The notes under the pieces: generated by a model
Told to the model about the DNA's origin: nothing
The model's database searches: none
Seen by the model: only the letters and a program-made list of their open reading frames with translations
Made by a program: the position numbers and the translations under genes
Shown: one piece after another, positions 1-12,185 of the stretch
Layout: every line of letters begins with the position of its first letter
Numbering within the stretch: position 1 is the first letter of the stretch
DNA from: Psettodes erumei
Taxonomy: Eukaryota > Chordata > Actinopteri > Pleuronectiformes > Psettodidae
Assembly (NCBI GenBank): GCA_016785225.1
Contig: JAFBJZ010000351.1
Span: 589,501 to 653,500 of the forward strand
Reading direction: 5' to 3'
DNA: 64,000 nucleotides

Positions 1-17
1 CACACACACACACACAC
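1..17. repeat. (CA)n microsatellite, cut by window edge
   Basis: Uninterrupted CA dinucleotides run from the first base, so the array probably continues to the left of the window. It is followed by unique GC-rich sequence. Confidence 0.95.
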
Positions 18-332
18 GACCGCCCGTCTTATTATACCTGCCTGCCGCCCACCTGAGCACCCCCCCCCCCGGGCAGCTGCAGTCAAGCTGTTGGAGATCA
101 CGGGCGACAGGGACCTTTTGTCCGTCCGAACATCTGCACGAGGTCCGGCGCCGCCATCTCCCGCCAAAACAGGATTTCTGTTTCTTTTCTTTCTTTCTGT
201 CTCTCACCTCTCTGCTCTGCTCTTCCTCTCCTTTTTTTTTTTTTCTCACCACCCATACGTGAGCTATAAATAACCACTGCCTCGCCAACCTCACCTGAAA
301 TTACTCTACGTTTTTTTCCCCCGACCACCTTT
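18..332. other. no gene seen; pyrimidine-rich unique sequence
   Basis: The interval holds a C run near 61-70 and T-rich pyrimidine stretches near 180-245. The short frames here encode only low-complexity peptide and show no domain. I see nothing functional. Confidence 0.6.
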
Positions 333-396
333 TATATATATATATATATATATACACACACAGTAGATAGATACATACATACATATATATATATAT
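333..396. repeat. compound (TA)n/(CA)n/(ATAC)n/(AT)n microsatellite
   Basis: About 11 TA units pass into CA units, then GATA- and ATAC-like tetranucleotides, then AT again. Adjoining motifs of this kind suggest one array that diversified by replication slippage. Confidence 0.9.
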
Positions 397-527
397 TCCC
401 TCAGGCTTTGTAGACGTATTTTTCCTCTTGCTGTCTGGATCCTCTCCTCAGCCCCCTCCTATGCCGACTCATCTCTCATCTTCCCTTAAGTACTTCCTAC
501 CTCCCACCTTTCCCTCTCAAACAGAAC

Positions 528-574
528 CCCTCCTCCTCCTCCTCCCTCCTCCTCCTCCTCCTCCTCCTCCTCCT
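528..574. repeat. (TCC)n trinucleotide repeat
   Basis: A TCC/CCT array with one interruption near 545. Its complement gives the poly-Glu/Gly stretch in a spurious minus-strand frame. Purine/pyrimidine strand asymmetry makes triplex formation possible. Confidence 0.9.
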
Positions 575-579
575 GCGTC

Positions 580-1370
580 TCCTCCATTGCCCTGCCTGCA
601 AAACTAAAGCTGTGGTCCTCGGAGGGCGTTGACTTACAGTACAGTGTCTTCTGGTGCACAGAAAGATGCAACATTACCTCAGGTAAATTGTAAATAAAAA
701 GGAAAAGGTCCATTGCTGCATCACGATTGGCCGGAGCGATCGGATGTGTGGTGACACGCCCCGCTGGCGTGACGGATCGTCGACGCGACTCGAGGTAACA
801 GATTACTGGTGACGTGAGTCCCCGGGATGTTTAAGGTTTTGAGATGTTGATAATCTTCTTCTGCTTCAAGATAACGGACGATGTCAGAAGACGGAAAAAT
901 AATCAATCGATTGTCAACACAACTGGTTTGTCGACGCGGTTGCGTTGTTGTGACCAGCAGTAGTATCGCCTATCTCTGCTACAGGAGACCGGTGCTGCAG
1001 TTTGTACTGGTCCAACTGGTTCTATGCTTTCGGACCGTCCTCCCACCTCCCCCCGCTGCACCCAGATCAGTTTACACAACGCTCGCACACTCACCCGCTG
1101 AAGTGCCACATCGCTGAGCGCCAGGCCGCGTGACTCACGTAATCAGGCTGATGTCAGCCGCCGTCTGACACCGACGCCGAGTTTGTTTGTGCGCGCGGCG
1201 GGCGCCACCGCGGACCCAACCGTGTCATCGCGGCACGGATCCCGCCCGTCAACCCACGCCGAGCGCTCTCTCCGTGATTAACGACTGCGAGCGCTCCATC
1301 ACACGGCGCGCAGCCCAGCGGAGGAACCCGTCTACTGGCGCTACATTGTCCCAGCCAATTACCAACTTGA
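580..1370. other. no gene seen; CpG-rich unique sequence
   Basis: Unique sequence with many CpG dinucleotides, especially near 1180-1330. The overlapping short frames on both strands have no recognisable domains and no convincing splice signals. Confidence 0.5.
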
Positions 1371-1401
1371 GGGGTGGGGGCGGGGTTGGGCGGGGCGGGG
1401 G
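1371..1401 (+). other. G-quadruplex-prone tract
   Basis: Six closely spaced runs of three to five G on the plus strand, separated by one or two bases. This satisfies the usual G3+N1-7 quadruplex pattern several times over. A short run of C follows at once. Confidence 0.7.
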
Positions 1402-1439
1402 CCCCAAATTAATAACATCAACCCGCAGATAGCGGCGTG

Positions 1440-1620
1440 AAGAGAAAGGTCTATCCATCTCACTTCCATGCTGCGGTAATGGCAGCCAGTGTCTGCTGGT
1501 AATAGCCCCTATATGACGCCGGGTGCAGCCGCACGCTAATGAACGCCGCCATTTGCATGCGCGATCAGCTGGCGAGGGCTTCCATCAGAGCAAATTACTT
1601 CATCTGGAAGGAGCGCACCC
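1440..1620. promoter_or_regulatory. candidate conserved non-coding element with octamer motif
   Basis: Unique sequence free of simple repeats, with a perfect POU octamer (ATTTGCAT, 1551-1558) next to a GCTAATGA homeodomain-type core near 1534. A related TTTTGCAAATA motif lies near 1687, beyond the adjoining minisatellite. There is no open frame of note. The call rests on motif content only. Confidence 0.3.
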
Positions 1621-1672
1621 TCCACCCACCTCCACCCACCTCCACCCAACCCCACCCAACCCCCACCCCCCT
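1621..1672. repeat. 10-bp minisatellite, unit TCCACCCACC
   Basis: Two exact copies of a ten-base unit and a partial third pass into degenerate CCCAACCCCA-type units. The tract is almost free of G on the plus strand, so the complement is G-rich. Confidence 0.85.
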
Positions 1673-1860
1673 GACGAATGACAGTGTTTTGCAAATAAGC
1701 CATTATCCATCGAAGGCATAATTACGTTGTTTATGTCAGGGCGTTGCGTTCAGGCGTCTACCTGTGTGTAATTGATAGGCCGGGCGCGGTTCGCAAAGCA
1801 CGTGGGCCGCGGCGCGAGGGGTGGATACCGGACGGCAGGCGCCACTCCACCAAGACGGAG

Positions 1861-1886
1861 GTGTGTGTGTGTGTGTGTGTGTGTGT
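1861..1886. repeat. (GT)13 microsatellite
   Basis: A perfect GT array. Shorter GT tracts recur near 2040-2080. They create the poly-Cys/Val peptides in the spurious frames nearby. Confidence 0.95.
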
Positions 1887-1899
1887 ACTATATTCCCTG

Positions 1900-2997
1900 T
1901 ATGCACAGTACTTTATTTTTTACTCTTTACTGGCAGGCGCTGCACGTCGTCCAGACTCGTACGTCGCTAATCTCTTTGTCATGCTGGGCTCCATAGCAAC
2001 GCCGCCTCCTGATTTACACACTCAGGATGAGATCACACACGTGTGCGGTGAAAATGTTGCAGGTGTGTGTTTGTGTGTGTGAAACCTCTCCCCCGAAACG
2101 ACGGCGGCCGCTTTTTTTCCCCCCCGTTCGCGTCGGGCTCCGTGTGCGATCGTTCGTACTTTTCGCTAACTTTCACTTTCTTTCCGACTTTTTGCACGCC
2201 GACGTGTTTCACAGACGAGTCGGCAACAGCTGAAAAAAAAAACAAAACAAAACCTTTGAATTCATCTTTTATGCAGCGTGCTTCATCGCGGTGAAAAATG
2301 AGGAGAAGACAGAAAGGAGGAGGCGACGGTGATACAGTAGAGGGAGTCCAAAGGAGACGAACGAGAGGAATTAAAATAAAAGTCCGCTGTTCAATGGACT
2401 GTGGCTTCAAATACCCATAATGCAATGCAGCGGCGGTTTGAATCCGTGTGAAACGCAATATCCACTTCAGTGGTCTGAGTCCAAAGCGACCACGAACAGC
2501 GCATCCAATTTCTGCTTTCTCTCGAGGCCTCGCGCGCCGGGTTCTCTGGGATTTAAAGAAAAAAAAAAAAAAACAACGCGTTAACTCGTGGATTTTCATC
2601 AGACATCGCAGATTAACGTGTAAAACGCAGCGACTCAGCAGATTTGATTTGACTGTTCGGTTAAAAAAAATGAAGCGTTATCCCCCTCCTCATCCAGTAT
2701 TATCCGCTAAGACGATTTGCAGAGGTACGCCCCGTTTCATACAAGTCGCTGCACATCCAGATGCTCCAGAAGATCCTATTAGAACCCCCCCCCAAAAAAG
2801 AACCGACTGCTGGATTAACCTGAGTGAAACCCGAGTCAGCAGCAGCGGCGCTGTTTACGCCTTGTTAACAGACACTACGGTGAAAATCAATGACTCGTCA
2901 GTTCATTGGGAACGCGGCGGCCGCGACGGCGTGGGAATCACGTAATTGGACGGTCGCGTGATGCGAAGTTGCTGTCTGTAACGCAACCTCACAACAC
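1900..2997. other. no gene seen; unique sequence with A and C homopolymers
   Basis: The sequence includes A runs near 2232 and 2560 and a C run near 2785. Frames of 165-188 codons cross these homopolymers on both strands, have no domain resemblance and overlap each other antisense. I treat them as chance. Confidence 0.55.
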
Positions 2998-3018
2998 TTT
3001 TTTTTTTTTTTTTTTTTT
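2998..3018. repeat. poly-T tract (21 nt)
   Basis: An uninterrupted T run. No retroposed sequence or target-site duplication is evident next to it, so simple slippage is the plain reading. Confidence 0.9.
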
Positions 3019-3879
3019 ATTCAGCGTCTAAGCTTTAGTCTGTTTGTCGTCCATGGAGGTAATTTCCCTCCCTCCCGAAACCGTCGACTCTTCCCGTGTA
3101 ATTCCGCGGCTTTTGTGATGTCCGCACGGCGATGCAAATTTTCCCGCGATGAAAAGAACATCTCTGAAAATGACTTCTCGTGGAGCTGGATTGCCTATTT
3201 TCACACGGCGCCAACACTGTTTTGAGAAAAACGTCAGGTTTTTATTTTTGTTCTCGCCGTGAAAAGACGGCGTTGGGTGTCGTTTAAGGCCACTCGTTCA
3301 ATTTCATCCAGTCTGCAACGAAATTAACGTGACGCTCCGGCGCGTAAACATCTGTGTTTCGCCGCGCAGAGAAAAAAAAACTGACTTACAAGCGGCGGAG
3401 ACGAGAAATTACAGGTCAGAATCCAGCATCCGAGCAGGCAATTAACAGCGCGGCGTATGCAAAGCGTGGCGCCCGATGTCGTGTGCGGGAAACGGAGTGA
3501 GGGTAGGAGCGCTGCCTCCGTGTTATAAACAAAGTGATAATACCCGGCTGTGCTTCACCTGCATTTAATGTCTGTGCAGGCAGCCAGATATGCTAATGCC
3601 ACGCGTGTGTGAGGAGTATGAACAATTGCTCAGCCAAGCCCTTCTCCCTCGGGGAGGGTGGTGGTTTTTTTTTTTTGTGAACAGTTCTGCAGCCAGGGTG
3701 CAGCGAGCGCTCTGAAGGAGCGGGTAATTAAATGCAAAAAAAAAAAAAAAAAATGGGATTAGCGCGGCCGAATCCCGTTCCCGTTTCCATGTGATTCTGA
3801 CAACACGGTGTGAGCCCGCCAAAGCCTGAGATGAAGAGAAGTGCTGTGTTGCACTGCAGTGCAGATTACATAAGATTAC

Positions 3880-3880
<1 letters not shown>
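3019..3880. other. no gene seen; unique sequence, weak element candidate at 3410-3610
   Basis: Mostly unremarkable unique DNA. The part from 3410 to 3610 has CAATTAA, TATGCAAA and ATATGCTAATG motifs of POU/homeodomain type and could be a conserved element. Poly-T near 3665 and poly-A near 3736 interrupt the rest. Confidence 0.35.

Positions 3881-3948
<68 letters not shown>
3881..3948. repeat. (AC)34 microsatellite
   Basis: A perfect AC array of 68 bp, likely highly polymorphic and able to adopt left-handed (Z) DNA. It generates a poly-His/Thr frame on the plus strand and a poly-Cys/Val frame on the minus strand. Confidence 0.97.
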
Positions 3949-3951
<3 letters not shown>

Positions 3952-4534
3952 TCCATTTCTGCAAATATTTCCCGGCCCGCCACTTTTCCTCACCTCACCT
4001 TGAGCTTTTTGTCTCGGCGCTATTTCCTCTCTCTTTTTCCTGACAGGAGAAAATGGCGATAATGGCGGGTCACTTTTACGCTGAGGCTGCACTATCGCAG
4101 CCGGACGCAGAAGTAGTGACATAGTCACCACCACCACCCACCACCACCTTCCTTCCTTCCATCACCATCGTCCCCAAATAACCTTATGCTGCGGATGAGG
4201 ACCAGAGCGATGTTAAATTAGCGTGAAATTCCTTTTTCCACAAACCTACTTCTTGTGGCACATCAAAGACGAGCGGGGAGCTGGCGAGTCGCCGAGGCGC
4301 CAGATGTGACCGATTACACCGGCGTCGCCCTCCGAGGAAGGTCACCGGCCCAAACGAGCGGCGTCCTCCGACTTCTTCCTGGATTGGACCGATGCGACCG
4401 CCAATCCATACGCAAAAACCCGCACAGCAAAGTTTAAGGTCGGCGGGAGGCGACTCATGGCTATTACAGGCGTTTTTTTTTTTTTTTTGCTTCCTCCTTC
4501 CAGTTGTGTGAAGTAACGTGCGGGCGAGAGGTCT
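3949..4534. other. no gene seen
   Basis: Unique, CpG-containing sequence with a short CCACCA tract near 4128-4147 and a T run near 4475. Nothing functional is recognised. Confidence 0.5.
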
Positions 4535-4700
4535 GAAGTCATCAAAGCATATAATCAGTAATCAAAATCCATGCTGGCTGTAATAGCCTTTGCCTGCTGG
4601 TAGATTGAATTTGAATGAGTCATAATGACTGTGTTTGGAAAGCCTTTCCCGGCGCTTAATCACCTCCGATAATTAAGACTGCGCTCTTCAAATGTACAGA
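4535..4700. promoter_or_regulatory. candidate conserved element with AP-1 palindrome
   Basis: Unique, repeat-free sequence with TAATCA cores, a TAATTAAG core near 4670 and a perfect 13-bp palindrome at 4618-4630 (AGTCAT-A-ATGACT). The palindrome overlaps a consensus AP-1 site, TGAGTCA, at 4616-4622. Motif-based inference only. Confidence 0.35.

Positions 4701-6034
<1,334 letters not shown>

Positions 6035-6069
<35 letters not shown>
6035..6069. repeat. (CA)17 microsatellite
   Basis: A perfect CA array of 35 bases, bounded by unique sequence. Confidence 0.95.
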
Positions 6070-6071
<2 letters not shown>

Positions 6072-6250
6072 AGTACCAGGTGCTAGTGATCATACTATGT
6101 GAGTCACCGGGGGGAAAGAAATCCTTTCGTAGTCAATGGGTAATGAAGCTGTGGCAGAGATCGAGTCGAGAGGCACAGAGAGGCTAACAGTTCCCCTCAG
6201 GAGTCCGGGAAATCAGTGGCCCGCTGAACCCCGGTCCTCCTCAGAGAGTT

Positions 6251-6290
6251 GGGAGGGAGGAGGAGGAGGAGGAAGAGGAGGAGGATGGTG
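6251..6290 (+). repeat. (GGA)n purine-rich repeat
   Basis: GGA units with one GAA interruption, followed by GGTGG. All-purine on the plus strand and therefore potentially triplex- or quadruplex-forming. Confidence 0.85.
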
Positions 6291-6295
6291 GCAAA

Positions 6296-7539
6296 GGCGG
6301 TTGCTCGTCAGGTTGGTACTCGTAAATGGAAACGATTGGCTCGCTAACTAGTTGCGATGTGACTAATTTAGGGCTCATATGTCCGCATAATAAACTCATA
6401 AATTTAAACAGCGCACACGGAGAAACTTTTTTTTTTTTTTTGTGAGTCCAGAGTTTGGATCAGACCGGGAGGCCAACACAGACCAAGAACCGGCTCCGTC
6501 ATCAATCCCGACGGCGCAGCTGCCACGGCGTGAGAGCGCACAAGCATTCGCTGGTAAATGAGCGAAACGCCGTTCAAATTCAGGCCGCTCCTGCCGTTGA
6601 CCGAGCTCCGACTCGGAGCGTAGTCATTCGGATCAGTCGGAACCGGCCAAGCTAACCGGACGGGGAACGGGCTTCCGATTCGAATAACTCAGACGCAGGA
6701 AGTGGAGTCGACCGGAGCCGTACGCGTGATCGGCGAGGCAGAAATGGAATTAATCGACCGGTTAAGTGCGTTGGAATAATTAACATGAAGATGTTTCCGC
6801 AGCTCCGGTTAATTCCTTCGCGCGGGTTAACAAGCGCCGGGGTTGTGGTGCATGGCGTTTCCGTCTTCAGGGAGCCGGCGCGAGGTTTTCCGATGCGGAA
6901 GTTGTCGAGATTAATTTGTCCGTCAGAGGGATCGGTCTCCCCCGCCTGCACATTTGACAGGCTTTTAAAAGGGGCGATGGAAAGGTACAATGAGCTGACG
7001 CAAACGGGGGTCGCGTAGTTCACCGCCACCGAGCAGTTTGTCGTGATGGATTCGTATCACCGCGGTAAAACTGAAAGATTAGATGAAGACGTACCGACAC
7101 GCTGCCCCTTCACAACTTTTTGATGGATTTTGCCGACTGAGGGAAAGAAAGAAAAAAAAGTGCTGCCTCACTGAAAAATGTAGGCACATTAAAAATAACC
7201 TTACACGCTATAATGGGAATATAATTCGACATAAAACTGTAGGTTTTCCAATGTTTTAATGTTAAAGGATTTTTTTTGTTTGTTTTTGCTTGTGTGCGGC
7301 GTAATTCACAATTTTTAGAGAATTACCATGACAACCTGAAGTTTTTGCATGAGGAAAAACATTTCTCCTCCGTGTACTCTGTGGGGAAAAAAAAAACAAA
7401 AAACAATTAGCCACATCCTTAATTTCCTCCAGGAAAAAAGACACGGTAACAGTTTTCATGACAGCGTGTCCCAGTTTGACAGGCCTCCTCTCCGCCCCGC
7501 TGCAGCGTTCATACCGACGTTTGGTGGGGAGGGGGCGGT
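6296..7539. other. no gene seen; unique CpG-containing DNA
   Basis: Repeat-poor unique sequence with only homopolymers near 6427 and 7387. A 125-codon minus-strand frame (6652-7029) has no recognisable domain and is mirrored by an open plus-strand frame, so it is not called. One RFX-like motif at 7322-7335 is listed separately. Confidence 0.45.
7322..7335. promoter_or_regulatory. RFX (X-box)-like motif
   Basis: ATTACCATGACAAC matches the inverted X-box pattern recognised by RFX proteins at nearly every constrained position. A single motif of this length can arise by chance, so this is only a marker. Confidence 0.25.
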
Positions 7540-7543
7540 GTCA

Positions 7544-7567
7544 TGGTGGTGGTGGTGGTGGGGGGGT
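7544..7567 (+). repeat. (TGG)n plus G run
   Basis: Six TGG units ending in seven or more G. Quadruplex-prone on the plus strand. Confidence 0.85.
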
Positions 7568-7959
7568 TGAAGCCGGCGCTTCACCGCGACTGAAGCTCTT
7601 CAGATTAACATGGACGCAGAACGAGTTTCAACCTCCACCGCCAATTACGCGTACAGCCTCCTCTGTTCTGTGCATCGCCCGATTTAATGTGCAAATAATG
7701 TTTACGGCTCGCGTTCAAGGTTGCCCTTGACGACGCGTCCCGTTACGCACACGTGGCGCAGGAGGAGAGCGCACGTCTGCGCACGTTTTCGAAACCCCCG
7801 TCTTTTGTTGCCTACACCTAACCTCCCGTACAATTCGTGCGATTCTCACGAAACGCGTTCCCGGGTGGAGGCTCTTCGCATTCGAACTACAAAAGCTGCT
7901 GTAAAATGTTTGGCGGGGCACATCTGCAATGCAACCCCCCCCCATCTATAATAACTTGC
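7568..7959. other. no gene seen
   Basis: Unique sequence with many CpG dinucleotides and no feature I can name. It ends in a C run near 7937. Confidence 0.45.
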
Positions 7960-8130
7960 TCATTAAAAAAAAAATGGCACGCACAATTAGAGCTCGAAAT
8001 TCATGATCCAATAAAGTCAGAGCATCAAGCATGATATTATCTCCCTCTAAAGGGAAAGGGCAAAGGACACATATATTATCCATAGCACAGTAATTACCAT
8101 GATGAGAGCAGACCAGCATTTTAATAAAGC
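7960..8130. promoter_or_regulatory. candidate conserved non-coding element
   Basis: AT-rich unique sequence with ACAATTAGAG, CCAATAAAG, GTAATTACC and TTTTAATAAAG motifs, few CpGs and no long frame. It stands out from its CpG-rich flanks. Only cross-species alignment can settle it. Confidence 0.35.
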
Positions 8131-8179
8131 GGAGATGGTAGTGCCTTAACGCAAGTGGTGATATATTCTAATAAAGCCT

Positions 8180-8206
8180 CACACACACACACACACACAC
8201 ACACAC
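8180..8206. repeat. (CA)13 microsatellite
   Basis: A perfect CA array between unique segments. Confidence 0.95.
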
Positions 8207-8478
8207 GGGGTGGGAACGCTCGCTATCCTGTCGTTTTTTTGTCCACTCGTGGTTTTTTTTTTTGTTGTTTCCCCTGAAAGCAGACGCCACGCCATCAGAG
8301 CGGAGATGATGTGAAAACAAGAACAACCTTTGAATTCAGGCGTACGGTCAATCAGCGCCAGGCCGGGGCGGGGAGGAAATTCAACGCTTCCTGCTTTGGG
8401 AGACAATCCGGATCGCCTCCAATCGGGCGAGCACAAACTATTCATCTTGAATAGATTTGGAGCGAGGGAATTGGCTGC

Positions 8479-8480
<2 letters not shown>
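8207..8480. other. no gene seen
   Basis: Unique sequence between two dinucleotide arrays, with a T run near 8252-8261. The frames that cross it take most of their length from the flanking repeats. Confidence 0.5.

Positions 8481-8517
<37 letters not shown>
8481..8517. repeat. (GT)18 microsatellite
   Basis: A perfect GT array. It lies 274 bp beyond a CA array of opposite sense, so the two could pair as an inverted repeat. Confidence 0.95.
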
Positions 8518-8519
<2 letters not shown>

Positions 8520-8669
8520 ATCGCCCTGAAATTGTTTGGTTTTCCGCGGGCGTATTTCCCACCGGCTTAAACTCCTCAGCCCGTGCACGAGTTGTGCATG
8601 AGTCGCGTTTGATTTGTCCAGCGCTAGAGACCCAGATGTCAGATTTCCTTCTCCGAGCTGAAGAAGGGA

Positions 8670-8702
8670 CCATATATATACACATATATATATTTATATA
8701 CA
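8670..8702. repeat. AT-rich (TA)n tract
   Basis: Alternating TATA/CATATA units, interrupted twice. Confidence 0.8.
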
Positions 8703-9180
8703 TGTTCCTGCCCTTTGCTGTATAACCAACATTAGCATTGACAGCTAATTACTCACTAACCCTCATTTAGCTTCTACTTCTTTCACTTCTCTGCTTCTGC
8801 AGAAGTTAGAAACACTATTTTTCTTCACTGATTAAAAGTTGGCGCTTTAGCTGCAGCATATTTCCAAAAAAACCGCCTTTTATCTGCTAAGCTAACACGG
8901 TTGTGCTTGTAGAACCGAAACCAGTTGTCTGAAACAAATATTTGTAAAGGTAAACAAAAAAAAACGCTGCATATTTTCCAGTAAAGTTTTCCCGAACCCT
9001 GACCCTGCCCACAGGTATTTGCTGCAGCAGTATAGTAGGTATTTTAAACATAAGTCATTTCTTATATTTCTATTTCTATGAAACAGGTATAACTGTATTC
9101 ATCTTCAGTGTAATGCACTTTGACATGTTGCCTGATTACTGTGGAACAGACACCCACACCCTCCCCCCTCCCTCTCTGTG
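8703..9180. other. no gene seen; weak trace of a GCTAA-rich dispersed repeat
   Basis: The part from about 8735 to 8900 contains TTAGC/GCTAA words and GCTAAGCTAACACGG, reminiscent of a dispersed teleost repeat seen more clearly near 32.5 kb. The match is short and uncertain. Confidence 0.3.
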
Positions 9181-9330
9181 TAATGCCTTCATTATAATAA
9201 TGTAAACAAAATTTATGTAAACCAATTACGTAAACGGAGCCTGCAGGAGGGCGCCGCGACACGTCTGACTCGTCTAATACCTGCGACGCTCGCAGTTCCT
9301 GATGTATTTCCTGGATTAACGACACCACGG
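9181..9330. promoter_or_regulatory. candidate element with forkhead-like motif cluster
   Basis: Three GTAAAC cores on the same strand at 9202-9207, 9217-9222 and 9230-9235, the first within a full TGTAAACA forkhead consensus. An ATTA-type core lies between the second and third. Same-strand spacing of 15 and 13 bp in unique sequence suggests a homotypic forkhead site cluster. Function is inferred. Confidence 0.35.
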
Positions 9331-9431
9331 GACACGACAGACTCAGATCTGCTGCTTCCTAAATGAGCTAATTTCATTCACCGGGTCTTTGCTGTGACCG
9401 ATTATCCTCAGGCACAAGCGTTAAGATGACT

Positions 9432-9454
9432 TGTGTGTGTGTGTGTGTGTGTGT
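9432..9454. repeat. (TG)11 microsatellite
   Basis: A short perfect TG array in unique sequence. Confidence 0.92.
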
Positions 9455-12167
9455 CTGCTCGCTCTGCAACTCTTTGGTCAAATTGTACTTATGTGTAGTT
9501 CAAGTTTAAGAGAGGGGTTAATGCAGGATGATCTAAATGCATAAGGCCGTGGGTTTTAAGTCTCGTCGCTCGCCGCAGACATATTGGTTTTGGTCAGAGT
9601 TGTGGCTTCAGCAGCGACGCCTCAGGGGACTGACGACATCCCGTTAAACGCACTAACCCAAGTTTGACGGGCCTGAAACTTGTCCAGGAAGCCCGTAGGC
9701 GTGAGGGCTGGTCCAAGAAGATATTAATCAGGTGACAGAGTGTGTCTGAACTGATCACTAACCTGACTGTAACGAGGCCGCGATGAAGGGAGGGCAGATG
9801 AGGTGTCGAGCTCCATAGGTGGTGCATGAGTCCTCCAACCAAATTAAAACCAGTAATCAGATTACAGTTACTGTTACTTTGACACTTTAGGGGAGCTGAT
9901 ACCAGTTCTCTGTGGTACAGCGGGGCAGGTTTGGTGGTGACTGACGAGAGCGACGCTTGTGCCTTGTTTTCTGCCTCCGCGTGAATTAAAAAAACAGACT
10001 CGACGTGCGGGTGCGGAGGATTTGGAGTGGTTGGAGGGCGCCTTTGACGGGGCCGAGGGCCGACCGAGCGCTCTGACGCTCTCCCAGCGAGGCAAGAGAA
10101 ATGTAAATGCCTTCGGTAATTACCGGTGCTCGGCAAGAAGAGAAATAATCGCCGTGATGTAACCGTGTAGGCCCGAGTCCATTTTGTCACTCTGCTGAAA
10201 TTATGTTGATCTGAAGAGAGTCAAGTCAAGGTGTTCCAGAAAACAGTTAACCGTGATTATTCACTGATTATCCAAATTCATTCAGCTGAATTAGCGCGGC
10301 TCTGTTTGACGCTGCCTCAGCGCCGCGACCCGTTTGGATCCGCGGTCGTCCTCGCAGACGGTGACACCTCCGAGACGTGTTACCTGATCTCAGGCGACAC
10401 CTGTAAGATCGCTCTGCCGGTCGCCTCGTTGCTGCAGGTGCATGCCCTGCCTCTCAGCGTGGCCCGTGAGCGCTAACAACACTCTGGTGTCCGGGTCTGA
10501 GTAAGAGCAGCTCCGACACACACTTTTTCTTTTCCATTTTCTTTTTTTTTTCCAACCGGGAAACACGCAGCCTGGGGGCCGAGGCCTTTCACAGAGCTAA
10601 ACCAACCTTGCCGGGGTGAGCGTGCAAGATGACTTTCAAAGCCAGAAATCAGTCATTTCTTTCCTTTCACGCGGTGAGCAAGAGTAGCTGATAACTCATT
10701 TCTGCTGAACGGCAAATTCCCTCAGCGCTCGAGACTCACGGAAAGAATATTTTACATAACTGGCCGTTGACAAGGTCAAAGTGTTCGCTGCACTTGATAC
10801 AAACGAAGGGAGACATTCTTCAAGGTTTTGCTTTTTTCGACAGGCCGAGTCTCGCTTCGCGCCGTGAAGCCCCGTCTCCCCTTCAGCCGGAGAACCGACT
10901 GGGTTTGAAAATCGTCATCTCGGGGAAGATAATGGGAAACCCGCGGGGGTCCCGCCGAAGCCGGGAGACAACGCCGTCCACGAGTCATCATTTAGTGAGA
11001 ACGCATGGGCCGCTGTCTTTTATCTTTTCAGCCCAGCGCCGAGGCCATCGAGCGGGAGGAGCGGAGAGCAGACGCTCTCGCGGCAATTTGCCACTTCGAA
11101 AAAAGCGACAGTGTGGGAGGAAGTCGTACTTTATCTTCTGAGGAATCTGCGATGACAGACATCTGCAGGTATTTTGGAGGCAGGGTTTAGCCCGGACACC
11201 TGGAGCGACGGCTAACAGCTACCGGGCATGTACCCTGCTCTATTTGTCGTTTGTGTTCAGACGCAGACAGTTGTACTACAGCTGTAGTCGTGTTCCTGCC
11301 TGAAAAAGGTAAAATCTGAGATTGTGGGTTCAGCCGTGCTAGCACATGGTGATATCCGCTGCGTTCAAACAGAGACTCGCTATATAACACAACATACGTT
11401 GCGTTTAGATGCAGAGATTCAGGTAATACAATCAGACGGGACGGCCTTTATAATTGGTTCGTCTCCGTGGCGAGAGCCTCGGCACTAAAGGTGATGTAGT
11501 TAAGATCACAAACGACGACGGGGATGACAGCGCCATATTGAACGAGCCGCTTTAAAGCAATAAAGGGCGCATTGATTCGTGATTAATTCCCCAGTGGGCG
11601 TGGGAGAGGGAGTGGATATGCTGAGGCTTAGCAGACTGGATGATGCAAGCGAAAGGAGTCCTGTCTTCTTGCTGCGAATTAAAGCGGGAGAGAGGGATCA
11701 TTCGTCAATGAAGTCGTCTTCCTGATTGAACTTCCGCTAAGCCTGCCGTGACAGCGTGAGGGCGTCCGCGGGAGGATTTTCCCTCTAAGCGCTCAGACGG
11801 CGTTCCCGTTGGAAAAGGAACGACAATTAGCGGGAACAGGTGGAGTCTCGGCGGCTGGTTCCCGACGCTCCGCCCGGCGACCGACTCCTGGCTTCTCATC
11901 TCCCGCAGAGATCGAAGCTGCGACCCCCTTCCTTGCGAGATGGTCTCTCCGAAACACCGAAGCCCCCCCGCCGAGCGAAGAGTAAAGCAGCCGGGCTTAC
12001 GGCTAAACCTGCTTCGTTCAACCTTAGCTGTGTCTTTTCCCATCACAGCACCATGTGGCTCCTCAGCACGTCCATCTTGTACGTTCATCTCGTGCCTGCT
12101 CATTTTATTATCTCACGGACCCCCCGCTGCCCCTCACCGCCAAACACCCCCGCATCGGTTCGTTGGG
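9455..12167. other. no gene seen; long unique CpG-rich stretch
   Basis: About 2.7 kb of mostly unique DNA with frequent CpG and only short homopolymers. The open frames of 120-198 codons lie on opposite strands over the same bases and match no family I know. A palindromic paired-class homeodomain (P3-type) site lies at 9854-9864. Confidence 0.45.
9854..9864. promoter_or_regulatory. P3-type homeodomain dimer site
   Basis: TAATCAGATTA fits TAATYNRATTA, the known dimer site of paired-class homeodomains, and is a perfect inverted repeat. The same word also occurs in some dispersed fish repeats, so the biological reading is uncertain. Confidence 0.25.
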
Positions 12168-12185
12168 TTTTTTTTTTTTTTTTTT
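12168..12185. repeat. poly-T tract (18 nt)
   Basis: An uninterrupted T run preceded by C-rich sequence. Confidence 0.9.
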
